From assembly GCF_009014635.1 (NCBI RefSeq), contig NZ_BKCF01000004.1, positions 248,001-312,000 on the forward strand: DNA of 64,000 nt, written 5' to 3'. Both the position numbers and the translations under genes were made by a program. Shown here in pieces: positions 45,890 through 54,826 of the stretch. The notes below the pieces were generated by a model that was not told where the DNA came from, searched no databases, and worked only from the letters and a program-made list of their open reading frames with translations. The stretch's first letter is position 1. Each line of letters begins with the position of its first letter. The DNA comes from Patiriisocius marinistellae (lineage in GTDB: Bacteria > Bacteroidota > Bacteroidia > Flavobacteriales > Flavobacteriaceae).

Positions 45890-46450
45890 ATGAAAATACT
45901 AATTTGGCTTCTCGCCATAATCTGCATTCTTACACTATTGTTGTATTTTGTAGTGGGGCCTATCATGAAAAATGTAACAAAAAAACACAGTCCAGAACAA
46001 ACTGTGGAATATAGAACTAACAACCTAACATTAAGTACAACATATAGCAGTCCCTCAAAGAAAGGCAGAATTATTTTTGGAAAGCTCGTCCCTTATAATC
46101 AAGTATGGCGTACAGGCGCAAATGAAGCTACCACTTTTTCAACTAATAAAAACCTACTAATAGATGGTGAGTTATTGCCTGCTGGAGTTTATACGTTATG
46201 GACAATTCCTGGAGAAAAAACTTGGAAGGTCATTTTTAATAAAAAACAATACGAATGGGGAGTAACTATTGTAGGTCAAAAACCATCTAGAAAACCAGAA
46301 CATGACGCACTAATAACCGAAGTGACTACTGTACAAAACTTTGCTCCTGCAGAGAACTTTACCATCAAATTTGTGGAGACGCAACTTGGAGTGACAATGA
46401 TTTTTTCTTGGGACAAAGTTGCTGTGCCAGTTAGTATTACAGTTATATAA
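45890..46450 (+). CDS. DUF2911 family protein
   Basis: A 186-residue protein with an N-terminal membrane anchor (ILIWLLAIICILTLLLYFVV, about 3-22). The DUF2911 domain follows: YRTNNLTLSTTYSSPSKKGR, IFGKLVPYNQVWRTGANEA, LPAGVYTLWTIPGEKTWKVI and FSWDKVAVPVSITV. The domain is a beta-sandwich of unknown role, common in Bacteroidota. It is divergent from the ECF sigma operon and converges with the Ohr gene at a two-way terminator. Confidence 0.85.
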   Translation: MKILIWLLAIICILTLLLYFVVGPIMKNVTKKHSPEQTVEYRTNNLTLSTTYSSPSKKGRIIFGKLVPYNQVWRTGANEATTFSTNKNLLIDGELLPAGVYTLWTIPGEKTWKVIFNKKQYEWGVTIVGQKPSRKPEHDALITEVTTVQNFAPAENFTIKFVETQLGVTMIFSWDKVAVPVSITVI

Positions 46451-46556
46451 TAAATTTTCAGTATAGACCTGTCATAATGCAATTTGAGCAGGTATCATTA
46501 ACAAGTAATTTAATTTTATTGGCATTTTTTAAAAATACGAGACTAGCAAAAAAAGT

Positions 46557-46587
46557 AAAAGCCTGCAATATTTAATTGCAGGCTTTT
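46557..46587. terminator. Bidirectional intrinsic terminator (DUF2911 / Ohr genes)
   Basis: A perfect 12-bp stem: AAAAGCCTGCAA (46557-46568) and TTGCAGGCTTTT (46576-46587), 7-base loop. It is followed by T-rich sequence on both strands (TTTTGC on plus, ACTTTTTTTG on minus) and lies between two convergent genes. Confidence 0.88.
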
Positions 46588-46608
46588 GCATTCAATAAAA
46601 TGGTAATA

Positions 46609-47037
46609 CTATTCTAATACCATCAAATTAAGTGTTACGTCAATATTATCACGAGTTGCTCTTGAAAATGGACATACTTCATGTGCTTCATTAATCAACT
46701 CCTCTCCCTTTTCTGTATCTACACCAGGCAAAACACAATCAAGAACTGCTGCTAATTGCAAGTTTCCTTTATCTGTTTTATGAATACTAATAGTTGCAGA
46801 AACTTCAATATCACCATCTAACTTTACATCATGTTTTGAAGCAATTAATCCTAATGCTCCGCCAAAACAAGCAGCATACGCACTACCAAAAAGTTGCTCA
46901 GGATTTGTCCCATCACCACCGTCTCCACCCATTCCTTTAGGAACAGATAAGTTTAAATCTATAGGCCCGTCTTCACTCTTTACATGGCCTTTTCTCCCAC
47001 CTACTGCTGTTGAAGTAGCTTCATATAATTTTTTCAT
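46609..47037 (-). CDS. ohr: Ohr/OsmC family peroxiredoxin
   Basis: A 142-residue thiol peroxidase that reduces organic hydroperoxides. The two catalytic cysteines are C57 (in SAYAACFGGALG) and C122 (in EAHEVCPFSRATRDN), as in Ohr. The N-terminus LYEATSTAVGGRKGHVKSED and the segment GDGTNPEQLF are family hallmarks. It starts at an ATG and is divergent from meaB. Peroxide regulation by a MarR-type OhrR is common, but no such regulator is nearby. Confidence 0.93.
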   Translation of the reverse strand: MKKLYEATSTAVGGRKGHVKSEDGPIDLNLSVPKGMGGDGGDGTNPEQLFGSAYAACFGGALGLIASKHDVKLDGDIEVSATISIHKTDKGNLQLAAVLDCVLPGVDTEKGEELINEAHEVCPFSRATRDNIDVTLNLMVLE

Positions 47038-47129
47038 CTTTTTGTTTTTTAATATTTAGTGACAACAAGATACTAAGCAAACTACGTTTTTTAAAACCTA
47101 GATTCATAAAATATTCATAAATTCGAATT

Positions 47130-48209
47130 GTGAGCAAAAAAGAGAAAAATACAAGTGCGTTGAATGAAAAACAAGGTGTAGAGCAACCCGCAACCTTAAG
47201 TAAAACAGCCGCCGAAAAGTTAAAAAACCAACGTAAAAAAAAGCAATCGGTTGATGAGCTAGTTAATGGTATTATTAATGGAGATAAAACGGCACTTAGC
47301 CGAGCTATCACAATGATTGAAAGCACTGCACAAAAACATCAACAGCAAGCAAAAGCGCTTATAAAACATTGTCTTCCCTATGCAAACAACGCTGTTCGCA
47401 TAGGGATTACAGGTGTTCCAGGCGTTGGAAAAAGCACTTTTATTGAGCAATTTGGCATATCACTAACACAGAGTGGAAAAAAAGTAGCCGTACTCGCCGT
47501 TGACCCAAGTAGCTCTGTAAGTAAAGGAAGCATCCTAGGCGATAAAACCCGAATGGAATCTTTAGTTAAAGACGCAAACGCTTTTATTAGACCTTCCTCA
47601 AGCGGTGACTCTCTTGGAGGTGTTGCCCGTAAAACTAGAGAAGCTATTATTTTATGCGAAGCTGCTGGCTACACGCACATAATTATTGAAACTGTAGGCG
47701 TAGGCCAAAGTGAAACCGTCGTACATTCCATGACCGACTTTTTTTTACTTCTGAAATTAGCTGGAGCTGGAGATGAATTGCAAGGAATAAAACGCGGAAT
47801 TATAGAAATGGCAGATGCCATTGTAATCAATAAAGCCGATGGCGAAAACGTTAAAGCCGCAAAACTAGCAAAAACCGAATTTAACCGAGCACTCCACCTC
47901 TACCCTCCTAAAACGAATGGATGGACTGCAAAAACATTAACGTGCAGTGCTCTCAACAATAATGGTATTACCGAAGTTTCAAGAATGATTTCTGATTTTA
48001 TTTCTGAAATGAAAAAAGCTGGGCACTTTCAAAAGAAACGGATTGAGCAACATAAATTTTGGTTACTTCAAACTGTAGAGAGTAGATTAAAAAGTGATTT
48101 TTACAACAATACTACAATTAAGAAGGAATTAAAATTTCAGCTAGAAAAAATAGAAGCGAATGAAACTACGCCATTTGAAGCTGCTGATGTTTTATTAGAG
48201 ATGCTTTAA
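47130..48209 (+). CDS. meaB: Methylmalonyl-CoA mutase-associated GTPase MeaB
   Basis: A 359-residue G3E-family GTPase that protects and reloads adenosylcobalamin-dependent methylmalonyl-CoA mutase. Walker A is GVPGVGKS (residues 95-102), with VAVLAVDPSSSVSKGSILGD, MIIETVGVGQSE-type switch and AIVINKADGEN (the NKxD base motif). The C-terminal dimerisation helices follow. The first 40 residues are lysine-rich and low complexity. The start is a GTG. No mutase subunit gene is in the window. Confidence 0.92.
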   Translation: MSKKEKNTSALNEKQGVEQPATLSKTAAEKLKNQRKKKQSVDELVNGIINGDKTALSRAITMIESTAQKHQQQAKALIKHCLPYANNAVRIGITGVPGVGKSTFIEQFGISLTQSGKKVAVLAVDPSSSVSKGSILGDKTRMESLVKDANAFIRPSSSGDSLGGVARKTREAIILCEAAGYTHIIIETVGVGQSETVVHSMTDFFLLLKLAGAGDELQGIKRGIIEMADAIVINKADGENVKAAKLAKTEFNRALHLYPPKTNGWTAKTLTCSALNNNGITEVSRMISDFISEMKKAGHFQKKRIEQHKFWLLQTVESRLKSDFYNNTTIKKELKFQLEKIEANETTPFEAADVLLEML

Positions 48210-48227
48210 TCTTCTAAAATCTTTTAA

Positions 48228-48252
48228 GTTTGTCCGTTTGAGCGTAGTTGAG
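48228..48252. repeat. Degenerate dispersed intergenic repeat fragment
   Basis: The gap between meaB and the epimerase gene contains GTCCGTTTGAGCGTAGTTGA, a degenerate form of the short GAGCGTAGTCGA-type repeats common between flavobacterial genes. A related fragment lies at 35242-35262. Identification is from memory. Confidence 0.35.
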
Positions 48253-48272
48253 AATTATGTATTTTTTTTAAA

Positions 48273-49208
48273 TCACAAATCTTTAAACCAATCAATCTGC
48301 GCTTGCAACCCCTCTTCCATTGAAGTATTAGGATTATAATTCAGCAACTTTCTTGCTTTATCTATATTTGCTTTTGTACGTGATTGGTCACCAGGACGAG
48401 CTGGTTTTTTATCAATTGCTATTTTAGTATTAAGTAGTTGTTCTACAATTTCAATTCCTGTAGCTGTAGTATTTTCTTCTTCTGTACCGAGGTTGAATAT
48501 TTCTCCGTTTGTTACTTTTTCTTTGCCAATAACACTTACAATTCCATCCACAATATCTTGCACGTAAGTAAAACTGCGCAGGTGTTTTTCACTCCCTTCA
48601 AATAATGGAAATACTTTATTATTAAGGCCACAATCAATCAATCTTGTGTACAATTTATCTGGGCGTTCGCGTGGACCGTATACAGAATATAATCGTAATG
48701 AACATCCTGAGACTAAACCACGACGAGCATAAGCAAGTATTAATTGCTCAGCTGCTAACTTTGTGACCCCATACCAAGAAACTGGCAGTGGAGCTTCATT
48801 TTCGGTAAGTGTTGCTTCTAATCCATAAATGGAAGATGTAGCAATATTTACGATAAATGGTGGGTTTTCTAAATTTTCAATCGCATCCATCACACGCTGG
48901 GTTGCAATTACATTATTACTCAAATAATCATCGAACGAACTGGTTGCTGAAATTCCAGGGTGGGCTGCAAAATGAAAAATATAATCTAAATCTTTAGGAA
49001 ATAAAGTCTCTAAATGCTCTATCCTCAAATCTCCTTCAATAAAAGTAACGCCTGCCTTTTGAATGCTTTGAGTATTTTTCTTTTTAAGATTGATATCGTA
49101 ATACACTGAAAAATTATCAATTCCATAAACGGTATGCCCCAGCTTCGCTAATCTTTCGGAAGTGTGGGAGCCTATAAATCCAGCAGCACCTGTTACTAAT
49201 ATTCTCAT
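48273..49208 (-). CDS. NAD-dependent epimerase/dehydratase (UDP-glucuronate 4-epimerase-like)
   Basis: A 311-residue extended short-chain dehydrogenase. NAD loop VTGAAGFIGSHTSERLAKLG, the segment GIDNFSVYYDINLKKKN close to that of UDP-glucuronate epimerases, FHFAAHPGIS, the catalytic pattern ATSSIYG ... VSWYGVTKLAAEQLIL (Y-x3-K), and GPRERPDKLYTRLID. It stands alone, divergent from the GT2/LAB_N/ArnT-like cassette, and may provide a nucleotide sugar for it or for the capsule. The specific substrate is uncertain. Confidence 0.8.
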   Translation of the reverse strand: MRILVTGAAGFIGSHTSERLAKLGHTVYGIDNFSVYYDINLKKKNTQSIQKAGVTFIEGDLRIEHLETLFPKDLDYIFHFAAHPGISATSSFDDYLSNNVIATQRVMDAIENLENPPFIVNIATSSIYGLEATLTENEAPLPVSWYGVTKLAAEQLILAYARRGLVSGCSLRLYSVYGPRERPDKLYTRLIDCGLNNKVFPLFEGSEKHLRSFTYVQDIVDGIVSVIGKEKVTNGEIFNLGTEEENTTATGIEIVEQLLNTKIAIDKKPARPGDQSRTKANIDKARKLLNYNPNTSMEEGLQAQIDWFKDL

Positions 49209-49310
49209 TTACTAAAGGGGTTGAATGATTAAAATTTTCGCGTAAGCTGTAAAAATAACATCTTTTTTATCCGCAAGCTTTTAAATTAGCCGCATTATTT
49301 AAAAAAGGAA

Positions 49311-49318
49311 TACTTTTG
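49311..49318 (+). promoter_or_regulatory. Promoter -7 box (TACTTTTG) for the GT2/LAB_N/ArnT-like operon
   Basis: TACTTTTG matches TAnnTTTG and ends 22 bases before the ATG at 49341, the usual distance. A -33 TTG is not evident. Confidence 0.55.
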
Positions 49319-49340
49319 CAAAAATAACCGCACCTATTTT

Positions 49341-50051
49341 ATGTATCAATTTACAATTATTGTTCCCGTTTATAATGAAGAAGATAATCTTGAACGTGTT
49401 GAAAAAGAATTATTAGCTTACACTAAAATTGCCACAAAAAAGACTAAAATCTTATTTGTAAATGACGGCTCAAAAGATAAAAGCCAAACGATGATAGAAG
49501 CTATTTGCGCACGCAATGAAGCTTTCAGTTTCTTAAATTTTAGAGAAAACAGAGGTTTAAGTGCAGCGATTAAAGCTGGCTTTGACGCAGTTGACACAGA
49601 ATTATTGGGATATATTGATAGTGATTTACAAACTGCGCCAGAGGATTTTAATTTATTACTTGCGCAAAGTAATACGTACGATTTAGTAACAGGAGTTCGA
49701 TCGAACCGCAAGGATTCTTTTGTAAAAAATATGTCTTCCACAATTGCAAATGGAATTCGTCGTGCATTTACTGATGATGGAATGGACGACACTGGGTGTC
49801 CATTAAAAGTTATAAAAACAGAATATGCGAAACGCATACCTATGTTTGAAGGGTTGCACCGTTTTTTACCTGCAATGATCTTATTACAAAATGGTAAGGT
49901 TTTACAGGTACCCGTACAGCATTTTCCACGTGTTGCAGGTACGGCAAAATTTGGAGTGTGGAATCGCCTCTTAGGCCCTTTGATGGATTGTTTTGCTTAT
50001 TTATGGATGAAGAAAAAATATATCAACTATACTATTGAAAGTAAAGGATGA
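49341..50051 (+). CDS. Glycosyltransferase family 2, polyprenyl-phosphate type (ArnC/DPM1-like)
   Basis: A 236-residue GT-A enzyme with the DPM1/ArnC start FTIIVPVYNEEDNLERVEKE, ILFVNDGSKDKSQTMIEA, NRGLSAAIKAGFDAV, and the DxD loop GYIDSDLQTAPEDF. A conserved VTGVRSNRKDSFVKNMSS segment follows. It lacks the two C-terminal membrane helices of ArnC, and so resembles DPM1. It would charge a sugar onto undecaprenyl phosphate for use by the ArnT-like enzyme two genes downstream. Its stop overlaps the LAB_N gene by four bases. Confidence 0.88.
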   Translation: MYQFTIIVPVYNEEDNLERVEKELLAYTKIATKKTKILFVNDGSKDKSQTMIEAICARNEAFSFLNFRENRGLSAAIKAGFDAVDTELLGYIDSDLQTAPEDFNLLLAQSNTYDLVTGVRSNRKDSFVKNMSSTIANGIRRAFTDDGMDDTGCPLKVIKTEYAKRIPMFEGLHRFLPAMILLQNGKVLQVPVQHFPRVAGTAKFGVWNRLLGPLMDCFAYLWMKKKYINYTIESKG

Positions 50052-50689
50052 GTAGTTGGCTTATTTACAGCATAGGTTTTATTGCGCAATTACTCTTCTC
50101 TGGGAGGTTATTGTTACAGTGGCTTTTATCTGAAAAAAGCAAAAAAGTTGTTACGCCTTCTGTTTTTTGGAAACTTAGCTTACTCGCCTCTTTTTTACTC
50201 TTTGTATATGGTTATTTAAGAGATGACTTTGCTATAATGCTAGGTCAAGCACTTACTTATTATATATATATACGCAATTTACAATTGCAGGGAGAATGGC
50301 AAAAAGCAAATAAAATTGTACAGATTTTCTTGCTTATTTTCCCCATTATTATTGTGATTTATGGTTATAATAATGGAGAATATGATGTAGAAAAGTTATT
50401 TAAAAATGATGCCATACCATTATGGTTACTCGTCTTAGGGATTGTTGCCCAAATTATTTTTACTCTGCGTTTTATTTACCAATGGTTATATAGCGAAAAA
50501 AACAAATCATCTGAGTTGCCTGTTGGATTTTGGCGCATGAGTGTTGTAGGTGCTGCTTTAATTTTAACCTATGCCATATTACGTGAAGATCCTGTATTAT
50601 TTGTAGGACATTGTGCAGGGTTAATAATTTACATTCGTAATATTTTTATCTGGAAAAGACAACTTGATGGAGCAAATAAAGAAAAATAA
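50048..50689 (+). CDS. Tandem lipid-A-biosynthesis N-terminal (LAB_N) membrane protein
   Basis: A 213-residue membrane protein composed of two LAB_N domains. The first has IGFIAQLLFSGRLLLQWLLS, then YGYLRDDFAIMLGQALTYYI. The second has GIVAQIIFTLRFIYQWLYSE, then YAILREDPVLFVGHCAGLII; the parallel order (AQ..F..R...QW..SEK, F W ..S, R.D, G.., YIRN) shows an internal duplication. Each copy has about three membrane helices. LAB_N proteins accompany ArnC/ArnT-type glycosyltransferases and may flip the polyprenyl-linked sugar. It overlaps both neighbours, so it is in one translated cluster. Confidence 0.85.
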   Translation: MSSWLIYSIGFIAQLLFSGRLLLQWLLSEKSKKVVTPSVFWKLSLLASFLLFVYGYLRDDFAIMLGQALTYYIYIRNLQLQGEWQKANKIVQIFLLIFPIIIVIYGYNNGEYDVEKLFKNDAIPLWLLVLGIVAQIIFTLRFIYQWLYSEKNKSSELPVGFWRMSVVGAALILTYAILREDPVLFVGHCAGLIIYIRNIFIWKRQLDGANKEK

Positions 50690-52331
50690 TATACTGTTAT
50701 TAGTAATCGCATGCATTGCTATCTTTTTTATAAATCTAGATGCAATCTGGGTAAATATCATGGAAGCTCGCAATTTTGCAACAGCGCGCGAAATGTTACA
50801 AGATAACAATTGGTTGCTAACAACACTAAACGGAGAACCACGCTATCAAAAACCACCTTTACCTACTTGGCTTACTGCAATTTCTGCGGGAATATTTGGA
50901 TTAAAAAGCTTATTTGCTATGCGACTTCCAGCGGCATTGATCACCCTTGTTCTCGTATTAACCTCCTATAAATTAGCATTAAAATATACCGCACATAAAA
51001 CATACTCCTTTATTAGTGCACTCATTTTAGCGACATCATTTTACATAGTTTTCTCAGGCCGAAATGGGCAGTGGGATATTTTTACACATGGATTTATGAT
51101 GGTGTGTATTTACCAAATGTATTTATTTTTCACTTCGGAAAAGAGGAAATATATGCACATTATTATTGCTGCACTATTTTTTGGTTGTTCCTTTATGAGT
51201 AAAGGTCCTGTGTCACTTTATGCATTATTACTACCATTTTTAATCGCGTATGGTTTTACGTACAAATACCAAAACTTTAAATCGCGCATAATTCCAATAG
51301 TTTTGTTTTTAGTTATCGCTTTAGTGCTCTCCGGTTGGTGGCATTATTATACTTATATCAAAGACCCAGAAACAGTACTTGCCATAACAAACAAAGAAAC
51401 TGGGAACTGGACAAGTTATAACGTACGCCCATTTTATTATTACTGGAGCTTCTTTACGCAAAGTGGAATTTGGACAATCCCCGCATTTATTAGTTTGCTG
51501 TATCCCTATTTAAAAAACAGAGTATTTAATAAAAAAGCGTATTTATTTACCTTTTTATGGACAATGGCTTCGGTTGTGTTATTATCAATTATTCCTGAAA
51601 AAAAATCTAGATACCTTCTTCCAGTTTTAATTCCTTTGGCATTGAATTGCGGGTTTTATATTGAATATCTCTTTAGACGTTTTTCTGAAATTCGTAACAA
51701 AAGAGAAACGGTACCAGTGTATTTTAATTTTGGTTTGATTGGGCTTATTGGAGTAGTTTTTCCAATAATAGGTTTTGTGTTTTTAAAAGATGCTAACCTT
51801 GGTGCTAAGTGGATTTGGTTTGCATTATTATCGATAACTTTGTTCACTTTAGGTCTTTTGATTTTCAAAAACTTGAAATTAAAAAAAATACGTCCCGTTT
51901 TCTTTTTAACCATTGCTTTTATTGCGAGTATTACGTGTTTTGGGCTTCCTTTAGCAAAATCAACACAGGTGAATCCTGACTATAAAGCAATGAGTGAATT
52001 AAGGGAATGGCAGGTTGAAAATGACAATCTTCCAATTTATGATTTGACATTTTTTACTCCTGAAATGATTTGGGATTTTGGTGATACTATTCCGTTATTT
52101 TTTGATGACGAAGTGAATATCATTAAAAACAATAAAAAGTTTGGAATTCTTGTTGCCGAACATGACGAGGAGTTATTTAAAGAAACGTTTGTTGATGGTG
52201 GAAATTTCAGAATAGAGAAAATTACTCGCTACGATATGAACCCGCAACCTGTTGGTAATAGACAACATAAGACTAGATTATGGCGGGATTTCTTTGTGGT
52301 TACTGTTACTTCAAAGGAGATACAAGAATAA
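50667..52331 (+). CDS. ArnT-like glycosyltransferase (GT39/GT83 family)
   Basis: A 554-residue GT-C integral membrane glycosyltransferase that moves a polyprenyl-phosphate-linked sugar to a periplasmic acceptor, in this family often lipid A. The first loop has the conserved acidic pattern NIMEARNFATAREMLQDNNW followed by NGEPRYQKPPLPTWLTAI, both hallmarks of ArnT. About eleven hydrophobic helices precede a hydrophilic C-terminal domain (from about residue 440). Start ATG 50667; it overlaps the LAB_N gene by 23 bases. Transferred sugar and acceptor unknown. Confidence 0.88.
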   Translation: MEQIKKNNILLLVIACIAIFFINLDAIWVNIMEARNFATAREMLQDNNWLLTTLNGEPRYQKPPLPTWLTAISAGIFGLKSLFAMRLPAALITLVLVLTSYKLALKYTAHKTYSFISALILATSFYIVFSGRNGQWDIFTHGFMMVCIYQMYLFFTSEKRKYMHIIIAALFFGCSFMSKGPVSLYALLLPFLIAYGFTYKYQNFKSRIIPIVLFLVIALVLSGWWHYYTYIKDPETVLAITNKETGNWTSYNVRPFYYYWSFFTQSGIWTIPAFISLLYPYLKNRVFNKKAYLFTFLWTMASVVLLSIIPEKKSRYLLPVLIPLALNCGFYIEYLFRRFSEIRNKRETVPVYFNFGLIGLIGVVFPIIGFVFLKDANLGAKWIWFALLSITLFTLGLLIFKNLKLKKIRPVFFLTIAFIASITCFGLPLAKSTQVNPDYKAMSELREWQVENDNLPIYDLTFFTPEMIWDFGDTIPLFFDDEVNIIKNNKKFGILVAEHDEELFKETFVDGGNFRIEKITRYDMNPQPVGNRQHKTRLWRDFFVVTVTSKEIQE

Positions 52332-52399
52332 TTTTATTTAAAAACCCTCCTTAGACATCTCTTCTTTGTGGGATGATAAATTGTTCTTGTCTTTTATTG

Positions 52400-52966
52400 T
52401 TATTGAAATTTAATCTGTGCCCATTTGTTTAAACGGAAGATTCCATACCCAATCCATGCGCCAAAAAACATGCCTGTAATGATATCTAACGGATAATGTA
52501 CGCCTAAATAAATACGACTATACGCTACAACCGCTGCCCAAAAAAGTAAAATAAAGGGAAGGTATTTGTAATATGGCTTTAAAAGTAATCCTAAAAATAC
52601 AGCTGCTGCCATGGTACTCGCGGCGTGTGCTGAGAAATACCCGTAACGACCACAGCCATCTGCTACAAAACGCATGTGCTCTTGTATAGCCTCAACTCTA
52701 CAAGGTCTTGGGCGTTTAAATAAAATATATTTAAAGAGGCTCGCTAATTGATCACTTGCAGTCACCATTAATGCGGCACAAACCATTATTATAAGTGTAG
52801 AACGTAAGCCAAATTGCTTGAATACTAAATATAACAAGAACGCATACAATGGGATTGAAGACCATTTTTCGGTTACGATTTTCCAAAAACCATCCCAACT
52901 CGTATTCCCCAAGTTATTGAGAAATAAGAATAGTTGCTCGTCATATTGCAGTAGTGTTTCAATCAT
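52400..52966 (-). CDS. PAP2 family phosphatase
   Basis: A 188-residue membrane phosphatase with the PAP2 catalytic motifs: K-x6-RP (LFKYILFKRPRPCR), PSGH-like SAH (FSAHAASTMAAAVFLG) and SRxxxGxHxxxD (YSRIYLGVHYPLDI). About six hydrophobic helices. Such enzymes recycle undecaprenyl pyrophosphate or remove lipid phosphates. I use the ATG at 52966 (MIETLLQYDEQ); an in-frame TTG at 52981 is possible. The start overlaps the stop of the small acidic gene upstream by 8 bases. Confidence 0.9.
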   Translation of the reverse strand: MIETLLQYDEQLFLFLNNLGNTSWDGFWKIVTEKWSSIPLYAFLLYLVFKQFGLRSTLIIMVCAALMVTASDQLASLFKYILFKRPRPCRVEAIQEHMRFVADGCGRYGYFSAHAASTMAAAVFLGLLLKPYYKYLPFILLFWAAVVAYSRIYLGVHYPLDIITGMFFGAWIGYGIFRLNKWAQIKFQ

Positions 52967-53189
52967 CCTCGTAACGGTCAATTTCTCTATCGTAAAATGC
53001 GGTAGCTTCTTTAATGTAATTTTCGGTTTCTGCTTCTAGTTCTTTTTGGTCATGCTGGTCAAACTCTTCTAGCCATTCCACCTCATCGTTTTCAAGGTTG
53101 ATGATAAAGCGTGGGAACTCTGTATGAATTATAAATATTGCTGTGGGATAATCGCTGTTATCGCCTAAAAGGTATTTTGGGAATTCCAT
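52959..53189 (-). CDS. Small acidic protein of unknown function, 76 residues
   Basis: Starts at an ATG (MEFPKYLLGDNSDYPTAIFI) and is acidic throughout, rich in E and D, with the C-terminal stretch HDQKELEAETENYIKEATAF. No signal peptide or membrane helix. Its stop lies 8 bases inside the PAP2 start, so the two are co-translated. I do not recognise the family; the coding composition and the overlap support a real gene. Confidence 0.65.
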   Translation of the reverse strand: MEFPKYLLGDNSDYPTAIFIIHTEFPRFIINLENDEVEWLEEFDQHDQKELEAETENYIKEATAFYDREIDRYEDD

Positions 53190-53219
53190 TTGAATGATTT
53201 GTAATTTATGGTTTATAGT

Positions 53220-54599
53220 TTATTTGCTTTGACTAAGAATTAATCTTTTTGAAAGATAATTAAATCTTATAAATAAGAGGATCCCTGAAACTGTCAATCC
53301 AGCCAGTAATCCTAACCAAATTCCAGTGCTGCCATAATCTGTAAACAATCCTAGATAATACATAATTGGAAATCCAATTGCCCAATAAGCAATAAATGTT
53401 ATGATTGTTGGGATTTTTACATCTTGCATCCCACGTAAAGTTCCTAGCGCTACGACCTGAATAGTATCGGTTATTTGGAATATCGCAGAGACTAATAATA
53501 GTTGGGCTGCAATAGAGACTACCTCAGCATTATTTTTAAATTCTAAAGGATTATCATAATCTAAATACATTTTAGGAAATGCTGTGTTAAATATTAAAAA
53601 CATTAATGCAAATACTACAGCACATAAAAATGATAATAAGAAAATTGAAAATGCAATGCGTCGTAAATCTTCAAATCGTTTTAATCCTTTTTGATTTCCC
53701 ACACGTATCATTGCAACAACACTAAAGCCCATTGCAACCATAAAGGTCATAGAGGATAAATTAAGTGCAATCTGGTTTGCAGCTTGTGGATTCTTCCCTA
53801 ATATACCAGACAACCATATTGCCGCAGTAAAAATTGCCACCTCAAAAAACATTTGGAGTGCTGAGGGAAACCCTAAATTGACAACTTTTTTCAACATTAC
53901 TTTTGACAATGTGAATAGTTTTATACCAATTACAAATGGTCTTGACTTCTCTTTTTTATATAACAAGTACCATAAATAAAGTACCATTATCACTCGTGAA
54001 ACAAGTGTACCAATAGCGGCTCCTACAACACCTAATTCTGGTGCACCCCATTTTCCAAAAATGAACATATAGTTAAGCAACACATTAACCAAGTTTGCTA
54101 AAACAGTAGCGTACATTGGGTATCTTGTTAAAGACATTCCATCACTAAACTGTTTGAAAGCTTGAAAAATTATTAAAGGAATTAATGAAACAGTAACCAG
54201 CGTTAAGTAAGGCATTGCCAGTTCTACAACCTCTGGAGGTTGTTTCATTGTATACATTACTGGCTTTGCAATAAAAACGGTTGCTGCAAGCAAAACGCTT
54301 AAAACTATACATAAAAACAAACCATGCTTAAAAGATGATTTCCCTTTTTCGAAGTTTCCTTCTGCATCAGCTTCTGCAACTAATGGAGTTATAGCTGTTG
54401 AAAACCCAATCCCTAAAGACATGGCAACAAACATAAAACTATTCCCTAAGGAGACCGCAGCAAGCTCCGCCGTTCCCAACTGCCCCACCATGATATTATC
54501 CACAAGAGCAACCACCGTATGCCCTAACATACCCAAGATTACTGGCATTGCCAGCTTTGTATTATATGAAAACTCTTTAGTGTATTGACTTATGTTCAA
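53220..54599 (-). CDS. MATE family efflux transporter
   Basis: A 459-residue multidrug/sodium antiporter of the NorM/DinF type. Twelve hydrophobic helices occur in two homologous halves; the first begins AMPVILGMLGHTVVALVDNIMVGQLGTAELAAVSLG, shown here in part as VDNIMVGQLG. It starts at a TTG, with TACATTTG as promoter box 18 bases upstream; no ATG is suitably placed. It is not a Wzx flippase: the NorM-type N-terminal motif and 459-residue length fit MATE pumps. Confidence 0.9.
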   Translation of the reverse strand: MNISQYTKEFSYNTKLAMPVILGMLGHTVVALVDNIMVGQLGTAELAAVSLGNSFMFVAMSLGIGFSTAITPLVAEADAEGNFEKGKSSFKHGLFLCIVLSVLLAATVFIAKPVMYTMKQPPEVVELAMPYLTLVTVSLIPLIIFQAFKQFSDGMSLTRYPMYATVLANLVNVLLNYMFIFGKWGAPELGVVGAAIGTLVSRVIMVLYLWYLLYKKEKSRPFVIGIKLFTLSKVMLKKVVNLGFPSALQMFFEVAIFTAAIWLSGILGKNPQAANQIALNLSSMTFMVAMGFSVVAMIRVGNQKGLKRFEDLRRIAFSIFLLSFLCAVVFALMFLIFNTAFPKMYLDYDNPLEFKNNAEVVSIAAQLLLVSAIFQITDTIQVVALGTLRGMQDVKIPTIITFIAYWAIGFPIMYYLGLFTDYGSTGIWLGLLAGLTVSGILLFIRFNYLSKRLILSQSK

Positions 54600-54616
54600 C
54601 GTAAATAAATTTTACG

Positions 54617-54624
54617 CAAATGTA
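54617..54624 (-). promoter_or_regulatory. Promoter -7 box (TACATTTG) of the MATE gene
   Basis: The minus strand reads TACATTTG, matching TAnnTTTG, 18 bases before the TTG start. This supports that start. No clear -33 TTG. Confidence 0.55.
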
Positions 54625-54826
54625 GGAAATGTGGGAGTTACTTTTTGATTTAAACTTTTGTTATTTCATGGAAATTTGGTTTAAAAAAGAAATAGATATT
54701 TAAACATAAATATATTTATTTTTATGCATTAATCTATAAATGTTTCTGAAGATAGCCTCCCTTATATATTACAATTTTACTACATTGAAATCTTATCAAA
54801 ATTATATATTATTACATCAAAAAAAT

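Noticed and set aside
53220-54599. MATE transporter considered as the missing Wzx flippase
   Set aside because: Its NorM-type motif and position 20 kb outside the glycan locus fit a drug/sodium pump, not the Wzx family.
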